Positions 14,203 through 21,932 of a stretch of 30,201 bases of DNA are shown here, one piece after another. Below the pieces are notes generated by a model. The model saw only the letters and a program-made list of their open reading frames with translations, did no database searches and had not been told where the DNA came from. Both the position numbers and the translations under genes were made by a program. The stretch lies in the IMG/VR virus record IMGVR_UViG_3300028739_000021, positions 1-30,201 of that record. One strand, written 5' to 3'. Position 1 is the first letter of the stretch. The number at the start of each line of letters is the position of its first letter. The stretch comes from a virus.

Positions 14203-16518
14203 TTATCCATCAACTGTTACATGTGTAATCAGTGCAAGTAATGTAATTGGTAGCGGGTCACTCATCCTGATGCACACCCTTCCTTCTCTATTTGATGGAG
14301 CATTAATTGTTATATCCTTATCTCCACTAAATACTCTTACTGGTTCATCCCAATTTTCTTTTTCTCTGACCTTTAGTTCATACATCTTTTTAAAATCAAT
14401 TCCAATGAATGCATTACGTGAATCTTCCATTCTTAATGTCGCTTGCATTATACGCTTATTTCTTGTTTGTAATGTCCCGTCTTTTAGGGGGAAGTCAACA
14501 TTTAATGTTTGAATATCAGAAGTATACGGCAATCCAATATGTACTAAAGTAGCCATAAAATCTAATGTAATTATACCACCATTTACTACTAATTGCTTAT
14601 GCACATTTCCATCAGCTAAAATAGATACTGTTTTTCCTTCAAGATGTGATAATCCTGTTATTGTATTGGTAGCAACTCCACTATAAGTAATACCACAATC
14701 AACAAAATAAGATTCTTCTGATTTTATATATGAATATGTTTCTCCATCATCATCTACTGAATAATAAGTAGTTGGTTCACGCTTTGCAAGTTGCTCCACA
14801 TATCTTTTAGCAACTCCATCAATTGTTCTATTTACAATAAACCATACTTCGTCACGATCTACTCCTGCAATGCTTCCTACACCTTCAAATTTGCCGTCTG
14901 TTACATGTTTAGACCATCCCCATACATCTTGCTCCTTTAAGTAAGTAAACCCTAGCAATGTTCCATCATCACAAACGCACCATATAATTCCATTTGGTTC
15001 TTGTGCGTAGGCCCAATCAATTACCTTTCTGCCTTTAAATAGGTGTTCTGCAAGTATTGTTAATTCATTACCAGTATATGAGTCAGAATTGTAATCGTAA
15101 CCAATGTCTCTTATTGATGATCCTTTTGCTTCTGAATAAACCATCTTATTACCTACGGTTAATGGCGTTAAGTTTGATGCACCGTAATAACCTTGTTGTA
15201 CTGCTGACTGCGAACTAGGTGTAATTGCAGCATCACCGCCACTTCCTATTTTCCAGTTACCGCCAGTGGTGAATGCAATTATCTTATCTAATGATTTTAG
15301 GTTCTGAATAATATTAACCTGTTCGGCAACTAATGGTGTTGTAATGCTATCAGAATCAACCATGGGATACGATATACCAAAGTTAGTATAATCACCACTT
15401 TGTGATCCCCATAACGTCTGTGGTTGATTTGCGGTGCCACCAAACCATAATCTATTCTGAAAAAATACCACCGCGCAAGGAAAACCATTTAATCCTGACC
15501 ATGCCCCTCTATAAAACAAATTAGTTGCAGAAGTAGAACCTAATTCTTTAAGTACTGTTGCTGTTGCGCTTGTACCGCTTGTTACTGCTGTTATTTTAGC
15601 TATGCCTTTACTTGTATATGGGTCAAAACTTAATGTAACGTTGCATGTTCCGCTTGTATATACTCCCATAAATGCCCTAATTAATATAATAGATTCATTT
15701 TCTGTTCCGCTTGCTATTGGATTATAGTCATCGACCGAACTATAAGTTCTTAATTTAGTCCATGTTGTGCCATTGTCTTCTGATTTTTGAACATATAAAG
15801 TTCCTTTCCATATTCCGTGAGTAATTAAATTCCATGTTCCTTGCCCTCTTACTGATCCAGTAGTTGTTGCAGAAGATAATGAAGCTGAAATAGACTGATC
15901 TTCAATATCTTGTTCTATTTTCATTAAAGATCCTATTTCTAATGAGTTAAATATTGAAGCTGTAGAGGTCAACGTCACTGTACCAGTTGTTGCGGATGGT
16001 GTTATTTTTGTTGTATCTACTAAATTAACATTTGCAAATGGTCCATCGTGGTAATTAAATGTTGTTAATGTCCAATTATCATCAGCAAAGCAAGATAAAA
16101 CCATTGGTGTATGATTAGGATGTACTAAATACAATACATCTGCAGATTGTGCAAATTTAATCATGGGTAATTCAGTATCTAAATATGGGCTGACTACTTC
16201 ATACGGCGTTCCCATTACCTTTATTTGCGATCCATTTGCATAGAATCTAATGTATAGATCACCAAATTCTAACATATATGTTTTTGTTGAAGACCTTTGA
16301 AATGGTATTAGTCTGCTTTTCTTTGCACTTTTTTTAGATTCTGCTATAAATTTAGTGCCTGCTCTATTTACTGCTGCGCCATGAGCCAATGCGTAAAAGT
16401 TTTTCATCGTTTTTAAACTACTTGCATACTTTGCTAAGTCTTGCCTTGCATCCATAATGGGGCTAACTTCTCCACCACTAAAACTATTTTGCATTACATG
16501 CATTGGATTAGTTGCCAT
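14203..16518 (-). CDS. Tail tubular protein B (nozzle, gp12-like)
   Basis: A 771-residue protein, near the T7 gp12 length (794). The N-terminus has the usual nozzle signature: NSFSGGEVSPIMDARQDLAKY, MKNFYALAHGAAVNRAGTKF, and RLIPFQRSSTKTYMLEFGDL followed by YIRFYANG. The middle has several beta-rich domains, and GAWSGLNGFPCAVVFFQNRLWFGG is another strongly conserved stretch of this family. The C-terminus ends with RVCIRMSDPLPITLLALITHVTVDG, typical of the family. It forms the distal tail tube to which fibres attach. The ribosome binding site AGGAGG is formed by the last codons of the tail tubular A gene, 4 nt upstream. Confidence 0.92.
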   Translation of the reverse strand: MATNPMHVMQNSFSGGEVSPIMDARQDLAKYASSLKTMKNFYALAHGAAVNRAGTKFIAESKKSAKKSRLIPFQRSSTKTYMLEFGDLYIRFYANGSQIKVMGTPYEVVSPYLDTELPMIKFAQSADVLYLVHPNHTPMVLSCFADDNWTLTTFNYHDGPFANVNLVDTTKITPSATTGTVTLTSTASIFNSLEIGSLMKIEQDIEDQSISASLSSATTTGSVRGQGTWNLITHGIWKGTLYVQKSEDNGTTWTKLRTYSSVDDYNPIASGTENESIILIRAFMGVYTSGTCNVTLSFDPYTSKGIAKITAVTSGTSATATVLKELGSTSATNLFYRGAWSGLNGFPCAVVFFQNRLWFGGTANQPQTLWGSQSGDYTNFGISYPMVDSDSITTPLVAEQVNIIQNLKSLDKIIAFTTGGNWKIGSGGDAAITPSSQSAVQQGYYGASNLTPLTVGNKMVYSEAKGSSIRDIGYDYNSDSYTGNELTILAEHLFKGRKVIDWAYAQEPNGIIWCVCDDGTLLGFTYLKEQDVWGWSKHVTDGKFEGVGSIAGVDRDEVWFIVNRTIDGVAKRYVEQLAKREPTTYYSVDDDGETYSYIKSEESYFVDCGITYSGVATNTITGLSHLEGKTVSILADGNVHKQLVVNGGIITLDFMATLVHIGLPYTSDIQTLNVDFPLKDGTLQTRNKRIMQATLRMEDSRNAFIGIDFKKMYELKVREKENWDEPVRVFSGDKDITINAPSNREGRVCIRMSDPLPITLLALITHVTVDG

Positions 16519-16522
16519 GTTT

Positions 16523-17128
16523 TTACCTCCTAGCGTTGATATACGCTCTATCTGATCGTACTTTATTGTTATCTGATCTTTTTTGCGCTCCCTCTACTGC
16601 CCCATGAAGCATTGCAATGGATAAAGCATACTGATATTTCTGTGTTATTTCTTGCGTTCTAGTTGCACTATTGGTTAATGGCATGATCAAATCAAGTGCC
16701 AACTTATACGCCAATACATCAATAAACAACGGATCATACAACATAGGATCAACTATATTAATAGTACATTTTGCATATGCATTTTCAATGTCACAACCAA
16801 TATACTTATCAATTCCACTTGTTAGCACTTCATATTCGTTTTGTATTTCTTGGTTTGAGTTAGTTCCATTGTATATTCGTCTGATATGTAAACACTCTGG
16901 TGGATATGAATACACGTATGACCATTCTTTAATATCAGATACCACCTGCGCCAACATAATGCTTTTAGTAGCAAAGTTCCACGGAAATTGTCTCAATAGA
17001 GAATCTCGTGTATATGGGTAGAATAGGTTACACTGCTCTGCCTGTGCGCTTCTTTCATCCAGTGAGTTAATGCTACCTTGCCCTATATGTGCTAATGCCA
17101 AATTACAAATATCTATTACGCTTGCCAT
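16523..17128 (-). CDS. Tail tubular protein A (adaptor, gp11-like)
   Basis: A 201-residue protein, matching T7 gp11 (196). Signature: ASVIDICNLALAHIGQGSINSLDERS, then AEQCNLFYPYTRDSLLRQFPWNFA and YPPECLHIRRIYNG. The family forms the twelve-fold ring joining the portal to the nozzle. It ends in a basic helix (KRSDNNKVRSDRAYINARR). It is the first gene after the strong terminator that follows the capsid genes, so its expression should be lower than that of the capsid protein unless it has its own promoter. The ribosome binding site is AGGAGG, and the next gene follows after 4 nt. Confidence 0.9.
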   Translation of the reverse strand: MASVIDICNLALAHIGQGSINSLDERSAQAEQCNLFYPYTRDSLLRQFPWNFATKSIMLAQVVSDIKEWSYVYSYPPECLHIRRIYNGTNSNQEIQNEYEVLTSGIDKYIGCDIENAYAKCTINIVDPMLYDPLFIDVLAYKLALDLIMPLTNSATRTQEITQKYQYALSIAMLHGAVEGAQKRSDNNKVRSDRAYINARR

Positions 17129-17143
17129 AACTTCCTCCTAATT

Positions 17144-17178
17144 ATAAAAATAAGGCAGGAAATTAATCCCGCCCTATT
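17144..17178 (-). terminator. Strong terminator downstream of the capsid genes
   Basis: On the minus strand the stem AATAGGGCGGGA / TCCTGCCTTATT pairs over 12 positions (two G-T pairs) with loop TTAATT and ends in a T-run (TTATTTTTA). It lies between the cement-protein and tail tubular A genes, the position of T-phi in T7 (after gene 10, before gene 11). It should give high capsid and lower tail mRNA levels by partial termination. Confidence 0.85.
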
Positions 17179-17184
17179 TATCTT

Positions 17185-17580
17185 TTATTTAATTTGCACA
17201 TCAATAGAGAAGTTAATGTCTATTGTTCCTGCTGTCATTGGTCCAGTTCCTACGATGTAGTAAGCACGGATATAACGTTTTGACCCTGGGGGAATTAATA
17301 CTTTTACTACTTCTGTATTTGCGGCTAATGCTGTCTTAGCAATCGGCCCGCTATCATACAATACTATTGGAGTTGTGAACGCTAAGTCGACAGACGTTTG
17401 CAATTGGATGTTCAATGTTCCTGCCCCTGCTGCAGTAAATGCCGTGCCTACTCTTGCCGTCATATACAATTCATTACCAATTGCATTTCCTGCTGCGCCT
17501 TGGTCAATAACATTAACACTTGCAGCAGTTACCGTAATAGGATTGGCTAAATCTAATTGTAATGCTTTATCAATAATCAT
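17185..17580 (-). CDS. Bbp16-family capsid cement (decoration) protein
   Basis: A 131-residue protein. MIIDKALQLDLANPITVTAA, VNVIDQGAAGNAIGNELYMT, TLNIQLQTSVDLAFTTPIVL and GSKRYIRAYYIVGTGPMTAG are the successive conserved strands of Bbp16 cement proteins, named from Bordetella phage BPP-1, where Bbp16 trimers stabilise the head. Here it starts 3 nt after the major capsid stop, with its ribosome binding site (AAAGGTGG) inside the capsid gene end, so it is co-expressed at high level. It is followed at once by the terminator. Function as an outer capsid stabiliser follows from the family. Confidence 0.88.
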   Translation of the reverse strand: MIIDKALQLDLANPITVTAASVNVIDQGAAGNAIGNELYMTARVGTAFTAAGAGTLNIQLQTSVDLAFTTPIVLYDSGPIAKTALAANTEVVKVLIPPGSKRYIRAYYIVGTGPMTAGTIDINFSIDVQIK

Positions 17581-17583
17581 ATC

Positions 17584-18567
17584 TTATACCACCTTTGTTT
17601 CAGCATTGATAATTTGGTCTACACGTCTTACTGGAATACCATCAAATGCTACTACTTTTCTGCCAGCTATTTCATCCATTGTTAATTGATAGTTTGTTTT
17701 GTTAACAATCTGTCTACGTAAGAAAGAACGAACCTTTTGGTTTACATAGAATACAGGTTTACCCATTGCTTGATTAGGAAGTAATTCAATTGCTTGTGTC
17801 ATAAGGTCAATCAAGTCAGCACCAGCACTAGCGTTTTTAGTTAATGCAGCAGTATCGATATTAGCAATACGAACCACATATCTCCAATCCCTTACGGTAA
17901 AACCACAATCCCACTTATAATGAGTGCGGTAACCTTGATATTTATTGCCGTTTACATCAAATAATGTTTGTTCACCAAGGTCTTGATGTTGAAAACCAGC
18001 CTTAGAACCTTTAGGGAAAATACCATGTGCAGTAAGGTCGCCCCAACATACTAAATAAATAGATGTTAGTCCAGTAGAGCCACCACCATCTAGGATATTA
18101 GCCCCACTCGGTGCAGATAACGACGAGAATCTAGGTTGCAATCCTACGAATCTTTCAGGATTAGCACTAGTATCACCATAAATTAATGATTGTCCCATGG
18201 TTTGATTCATGGATTCTAAATATGCTCTATCTTCGCCAAGTCTAAACTCGCTAGCATTGCCGTTTAAGTCAGCTAAAACTTTATCAACTTCCGCATAAGC
18301 TTCAAGCATTCCGCAAGTGTCAGTAATTTGAGTTGTTTCAGATTTACTATTAGGAACACCATAATTTAATAGTCTCCATGCTACAGTTGGTAAACCTGCT
18401 CTAATGGTTGTTTTATGACCAGTAGGTAGATTGCCCTCAATCCATAACATATCATCTAAAATTTCATTAGTTTGAGTTAATACCTCAACAATTTTATCTA
18501 CCTTTCCATTTGCATCTAGGCGTTTTGCCATATCTTGCAGTGTTACTGCTGTTCCAATAGTCGCCAT
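17584..18567 (-). CDS. Major capsid protein (BPP-1 Bbp17-like, HK97 fold family)
   Basis: A 327-residue protein. Recognisable stretches are MATIGTAVTLQDMAKRLDAN, EILDDMLWIEGNLPTGHKTT, RAGLPTVAWRLLNYGV, then RAYLESMNQTMGQSLIYGD and RFVGLQPRFSS. The final part includes KPVFYVNQKVRSFLRRQI and FDGIPVRRVDQI. This is the major capsid family of BPP-1-type and related podoviruses, about 330 residues, with an HK97-type fold. It lies between scaffold and cement genes. There is no sign of a programmed frameshift at its end, unlike T7 gene 10; it stops cleanly with TAA. Ribosome binding site AGGTATTATAA-type just upstream. Confidence 0.93.
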   Translation of the reverse strand: MATIGTAVTLQDMAKRLDANGKVDKIVEVLTQTNEILDDMLWIEGNLPTGHKTTIRAGLPTVAWRLLNYGVPNSKSETTQITDTCGMLEAYAEVDKVLADLNGNASEFRLGEDRAYLESMNQTMGQSLIYGDTSANPERFVGLQPRFSSLSAPSGANILDGGGSTGLTSIYLVCWGDLTAHGIFPKGSKAGFQHQDLGEQTLFDVNGNKYQGYRTHYKWDCGFTVRDWRYVVRIANIDTAALTKNASAGADLIDLMTQAIELLPNQAMGKPVFYVNQKVRSFLRRQIVNKTNYQLTMDEIAGRKVVAFDGIPVRRVDQIINAETKVV

Positions 18568-18586
18568 TTATAATACCTCCGTTTTT

Positions 18587-19144
18587 TTATGTATTCATAC
18601 TAGGATATAGTACATCTGCTGCTGACTTAGGTGTATATTTTGTACCGCCATCAACGAATTGACCCTCTGATATCTGACTACCAATATTTTTAAACAGTGC
18701 AATCATTTGTTTGTGATTACCAAGGCCTGTGGATTTCAATACCTCGATTAACTCAGGACTGCCAAACTTACTAAGAGTTTTATTAGCTAATTCAATTTCA
18801 GCAGGTTTAAAAGATTTAGTAGATTCAGTTGCCCAATCTTCTGATTGCTTACGTTGTGCTTCTTGCTGTCCAAGTAGTTTAGTACCATATAAATCAATCA
18901 GTTTTTGAGCACCGTCTTGTGTTAGTCCTAAATCTTTGGCAATACCCATAAAATCACCGGCAGATTCTTTATCAAATACCATGCCTTCCGGTGCTGTAAA
19001 GTCTGCATACTCTTCTGGTGCTGATTGTTTTGTTTCTTCAACTTTTGTTTCCGTAGAATCATTTGTTATTTCTGTATTTGTTTCGGTCGTTACATCTGTG
19101 CCAGTTGTATCTTGTGCAGACGTATCGACTGTTTCTTCTTCCAT
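18587..19144 (-). CDS. Capsid scaffolding protein
   Basis: A 185-residue protein. Residues 1-45 are acidic and T/E-rich (low complexity), followed by EEYADFTAPEGMVFDKESAG and a helical region (LGLTQDGAQKLIDLYGTKLLGQ). Near the C-terminus, SEGQFVDGGTKYTPKSAADV resembles the usual scaffold end (GGxxxPxxAAxxLYP). The family guides prohead assembly and leaves before packaging. It is directly upstream of the major capsid gene. Its ribosome binding site (AAGGAGT, 19152-19158) is the last of three in a structured leader. Confidence 0.85.
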   Translation of the reverse strand: MEEETVDTSAQDTTGTDVTTETNTEITNDSTETKVEETKQSAPEEYADFTAPEGMVFDKESAGDFMGIAKDLGLTQDGAQKLIDLYGTKLLGQQEAQRKQSEDWATESTKSFKPAEIELANKTLSKFGSPELIEVLKSTGLGNHKQMIALFKNIGSQISEGQFVDGGTKYTPKSAADVLYPSMNT

Positions 19145-19315
19145 GTTAGCAACTCCTTAAATATTATTGACCACGGTTTCCCATGGTGATCACACTCCTT
19201 ATTTCTTAATATTTCTAGTATTAAATAAGAAATACAACTAATATCCACTCCTTTTAAAATAATTTATACACACATTATACCATTTATACATAATATGTGT
19301 ATAAATATTTATTTG
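19145..19315 (-). promoter_or_regulatory. Structured leader before scaffold and capsid genes
   Basis: A 171-nt gap inside an otherwise gapless operon. A 17-bp inverted repeat with one non-Watson-Crick position (arms 19262-19278 and 19290-19306, 11-nt loop) is followed by a second inverted repeat (9-bp arms TATTTCTTA / TAAGAAATA at 19200-19208 and 19226-19234). Three AAGGAGT sites lie at 19247-19253, 19194-19200 and 19152-19158; the last serves the scaffold gene. A TATAAT occurs on the minus strand within the first hairpin, but no good -35 was found. It may be an internal promoter, an mRNA stabiliser or processing site, or a translation control element for the highly expressed capsid genes. 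Confidence 0.5.
19164..19184 (-). other. Candidate micro-ORF (MGNRGQ) in the capsid leader
   Basis: ATG at 19184, six codons, TAA. It is preceded by AAGGAG at 19195-19200 with a 10-nt spacing, slightly long. It may only be a by-product of a duplicated ribosome binding site. It could also couple translation to the scaffold start 20 nt downstream. Confidence 0.25.
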
Positions 19316-21604
19316 TTATGATAAAAAGTTTTTAACTGACTGTATTGCAGTGTCTATCATACCTAGTTTTACAGGTTCTTCCTGTACAGACATACTCATA
19401 CTCCGCATTAACGGCTGTTCCGAACTAAGAGATTTTACCCATTGTGCTCTTAAATATAATGTATCTCCCACAAATATACTTGACTTGCTTGTATGGACTT
19501 TGATAGTACTACCTGCTTCAAAAGTAAATGCTCCATAATCATTAGTTGCAGAAATTGTTAACTGTCTTGTACCTGTATTAGCATTCTCAGCGACTAACTT
19601 ATAATACCACACCTTAGTTAGGAGTCTATCTGTACTGTAATGGTTCTTGAAGATATCATCAGTATCATGAAAAGAACACACAGCATCATCACTAGCTTGT
19701 GTTGTTGAAACTGTTCCTACAATCAAGTTTAAATCAGGTGTAGGGTCTTCTTTCTTAGCGTATGTAATGAACATTCTACAAGGCATCTTATCCTTTATCC
19801 ATGTGTTATCACCACTGTTCGCCCTGCCTGCAATTACTTGACTAGCAGAATCCCATTCATACATAACCATGTTTCTCCATTTATTATCATTAGGAGGCTT
19901 TCCTGAGGTATCATGACACATAACTGTAAAACCCACACAGTACTCCCACGTTTGCCTTTCGTTATTTACAGAGGCTACATAGTAGTTACCGTTAGATTGA
20001 TATAACAAGGAAGTGTTAACCATTACAGTTTCAACAGTAGAGGTATCTTTAGGAGGTGTAGGATAAGGAGGTTCCGACCAACCACCATTACTATTCAAAA
20101 ACAAAGTATTTGACTGGGTATTAGGTGGAGTTATTCTTAAATTACCTAATTCAATACTTTCAGTATCTATGGTTCTAAAGTTTTTAGGAATCCAACAATA
20201 TAAATCGTCACGATACGCATAGTTATAACCAGCCCACTTAACATCAGCACTGTCCTCTGCAAGTGACATTAAAAATCTAAAATCATCTCCGCCAACTTCA
20301 TCGTACGATAATACAGTGGGTGGCATAACGGCATACCAAGTAAAGAAAGGTTTTACTTTTCTATTGGCAATCAAGTTGCAGTAACACATAATATCAGTGT
20401 TAAATACTGTAGTTCTAGGTGGATCATAATCCATATTTTCCATCCACTTACGACCAATAGCGTCCATGTCTTGACCTGTAACATAATGACAACCTTCAAT
20501 AATTGGCTTTATCTCACACGGTTGGCAGTCTCTTTGTGACCACGGAACACCAGTATTTGAGTCTCCAAGCACATTAATATTAGTTCTCTCTTTGCTAAAC
20601 ATGTCATAGTTTTCAGCATATAAAGTATAGCATTTTCCTTTTTCTAGCAAGAATCCATTATTCAACTCTACTTTGGTAATAACATCATGTCCATGTTCAA
20701 TCGGCTCACCTTTGTTTTTAAACCAATCAGATTCATAACAACTTTCTGCCAATGTTACTTGTTCATTTTTTTCATACTCATTACAATTTCCTAGTTTAAT
20801 TGAGTATCTAGCATTATCCCTATCGTCACCAGCAGGAGAATCAAGTCTAATGTTATAACCGTATACTGTAACATCTGATTCAGCTGTGAAAGAATATGGT
20901 GTTTTTATCGACATATCAAACGAATCAACTTGCAAGTCCATCAGTTGTCTTTTTTTGTAGTGAGGGAAATATAGTTTATTATCACTTCCTTTGTCATCAT
21001 AGAAAGACATTGCAAGTGCTCCACTTTGCTTATTAGCGATATGTTTAACTACCATTCCAGTTCCGTCACTACTAAATGTAACTGTATTTCCAAATCTTAT
21101 GCTGTGTTCGGCAAATCCAACAATTCCAAGATGATTAAAATCAACATCAACTCCGTCAATAATCATTCCACTGCCTACTATTTCACCGTTGTTTCCCATT
21201 GGAATCTCACCATCAAGTAACTTATATACTATTGGTTTAGGCGGCAATGGTTCATCTACTATTCCAGTACCACCATACATTATTCTTGATTTCTCGTAGC
21301 ATACAACTTGCAATGAAATCATGCTTTGGCTTAATGCATATAACCAAATAGTTTGCGTAACTACCGATCCAGTTACCCCGCCAACTAATAAGTTATTGCT
21401 TGCACCTGGTATTAATAATACTGCATTAGTAACACCATTTATATCCTGTTTTATGTTTGGTTCTTCACAGCCTTCGCAGATATATACATTCCCTTTACCA
21501 TAATTTATTACGTTTACGCCGTTAACGTTTAAAAAGTCTATTTTAGTTAGTTCATTACTTGCTAATGTTACAGTCATTTTAGGCAATCCATGTAATATTC
21601 TCAT
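19316..21604 (-). CDS. Large virion-operon protein of unknown function (762 residues)
   Basis: Clean start at ATG 21604 with AAGGGG upstream, 4 nt after the Bbp19-like gene. No transmembrane or coiled-coil region; many alternating hydrophobic/polar stretches suggest beta-rich domains. It is rich in Cys (about 16, including CEGCEEP, DCQPCEIKP and MCYCN) and in aromatic residues. The last 230 residues look like one or two Ig-like or jelly-roll domains (LNLIVGTVSTTQASDDAVCS, YYKLVAENANTGTRQLTISA, GDTLYLRAQW), followed by a short amphipathic C-terminal helix (IDTAIQSVKNFLS). No family recognised. Position between portal and scaffold points to a head-associated protein such as a head fibre or portal-linked protein; this is inference only. 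Confidence 0.8.
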   Translation of the reverse strand: MRILHGLPKMTVTLASNELTKIDFLNVNGVNVINYGKGNVYICEGCEEPNIKQDINGVTNAVLLIPGASNNLLVGGVTGSVVTQTIWLYALSQSMISLQVVCYEKSRIMYGGTGIVDEPLPPKPIVYKLLDGEIPMGNNGEIVGSGMIIDGVDVDFNHLGIVGFAEHSIRFGNTVTFSSDGTGMVVKHIANKQSGALAMSFYDDKGSDNKLYFPHYKKRQLMDLQVDSFDMSIKTPYSFTAESDVTVYGYNIRLDSPAGDDRDNARYSIKLGNCNEYEKNEQVTLAESCYESDWFKNKGEPIEHGHDVITKVELNNGFLLEKGKCYTLYAENYDMFSKERTNINVLGDSNTGVPWSQRDCQPCEIKPIIEGCHYVTGQDMDAIGRKWMENMDYDPPRTTVFNTDIMCYCNLIANRKVKPFFTWYAVMPPTVLSYDEVGGDDFRFLMSLAEDSADVKWAGYNYAYRDDLYCWIPKNFRTIDTESIELGNLRITPPNTQSNTLFLNSNGGWSEPPYPTPPKDTSTVETVMVNTSLLYQSNGNYYVASVNNERQTWEYCVGFTVMCHDTSGKPPNDNKWRNMVMYEWDSASQVIAGRANSGDNTWIKDKMPCRMFITYAKKEDPTPDLNLIVGTVSTTQASDDAVCSFHDTDDIFKNHYSTDRLLTKVWYYKLVAENANTGTRQLTISATNDYGAFTFEAGSTIKVHTSKSSIFVGDTLYLRAQWVKSLSSEQPLMRSMSMSVQEEPVKLGMIDTAIQSVKNFLS

Positions 21605-21608
21605 TTAA

Positions 21609-21932
21609 TTACCCCTTATTTTTACATTTTATTTCAATTGTAACATTATCTTGGTAAATTATGTACTCTCTTTCTGCCTTGTGCATGAGGTCAAGTCCTT
21701 CTAGTCCTAATCTTTTGGCGTTTGCTTCTAGCATTAGTGCCACATTTCTTGTACCTTCGTTAAAATATGTGCGTGAATCCCTTGTAAATGATGTTAAATC
21801 CTTGCCACAATCAACACATAGCTTGTAGAAAAACCTTCTGCCATGCTCAGTTTTAAGTATTTCTTTTAAATCTTTTAGGTTTTGTGTGTTTAACTCGTTG
21901 GATACTAATTGTTTTAGTTGTTCATCTGTCAT
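21609..21932 (-). CDS. Bbp19-like conserved podovirus protein
   Basis: A 107-residue protein. The core, EHGRRFFYKLCVDCGKDLTS, FTRDSRTYFNEGTRNVALML and EANAKRLGLEGLDLMHKAER, follows the small conserved protein encoded beside the portal in BPP-1-type podoviruses (Bbp19). In this family a GRR-x-GxRNVGL-like pattern is usual. The biochemical role is not known to me. The ATG overlaps the portal TGA (ATGA), so it is translationally coupled to the portal. It ends in a lysine-rich tail (IEIKCKNKG). Confidence 0.75.
   Translation of the reverse strand: MTDEQLKQLVSNELNTQNLKDLKEILKTEHGRRFFYKLCVDCGKDLTSFTRDSRTYFNEGTRNVALMLEANAKRLGLEGLDLMHKAEREYIIYQDNVTIEIKCKNKG

Noticed and set aside
17580-17600. Programmed frameshift at the capsid gene end as in T7 gene 10
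   Set aside because: The capsid gene ends with TAA and the next frame is a complete, separately initiated Bbp16-type gene; no slippery sequence with extended overlap was seen.
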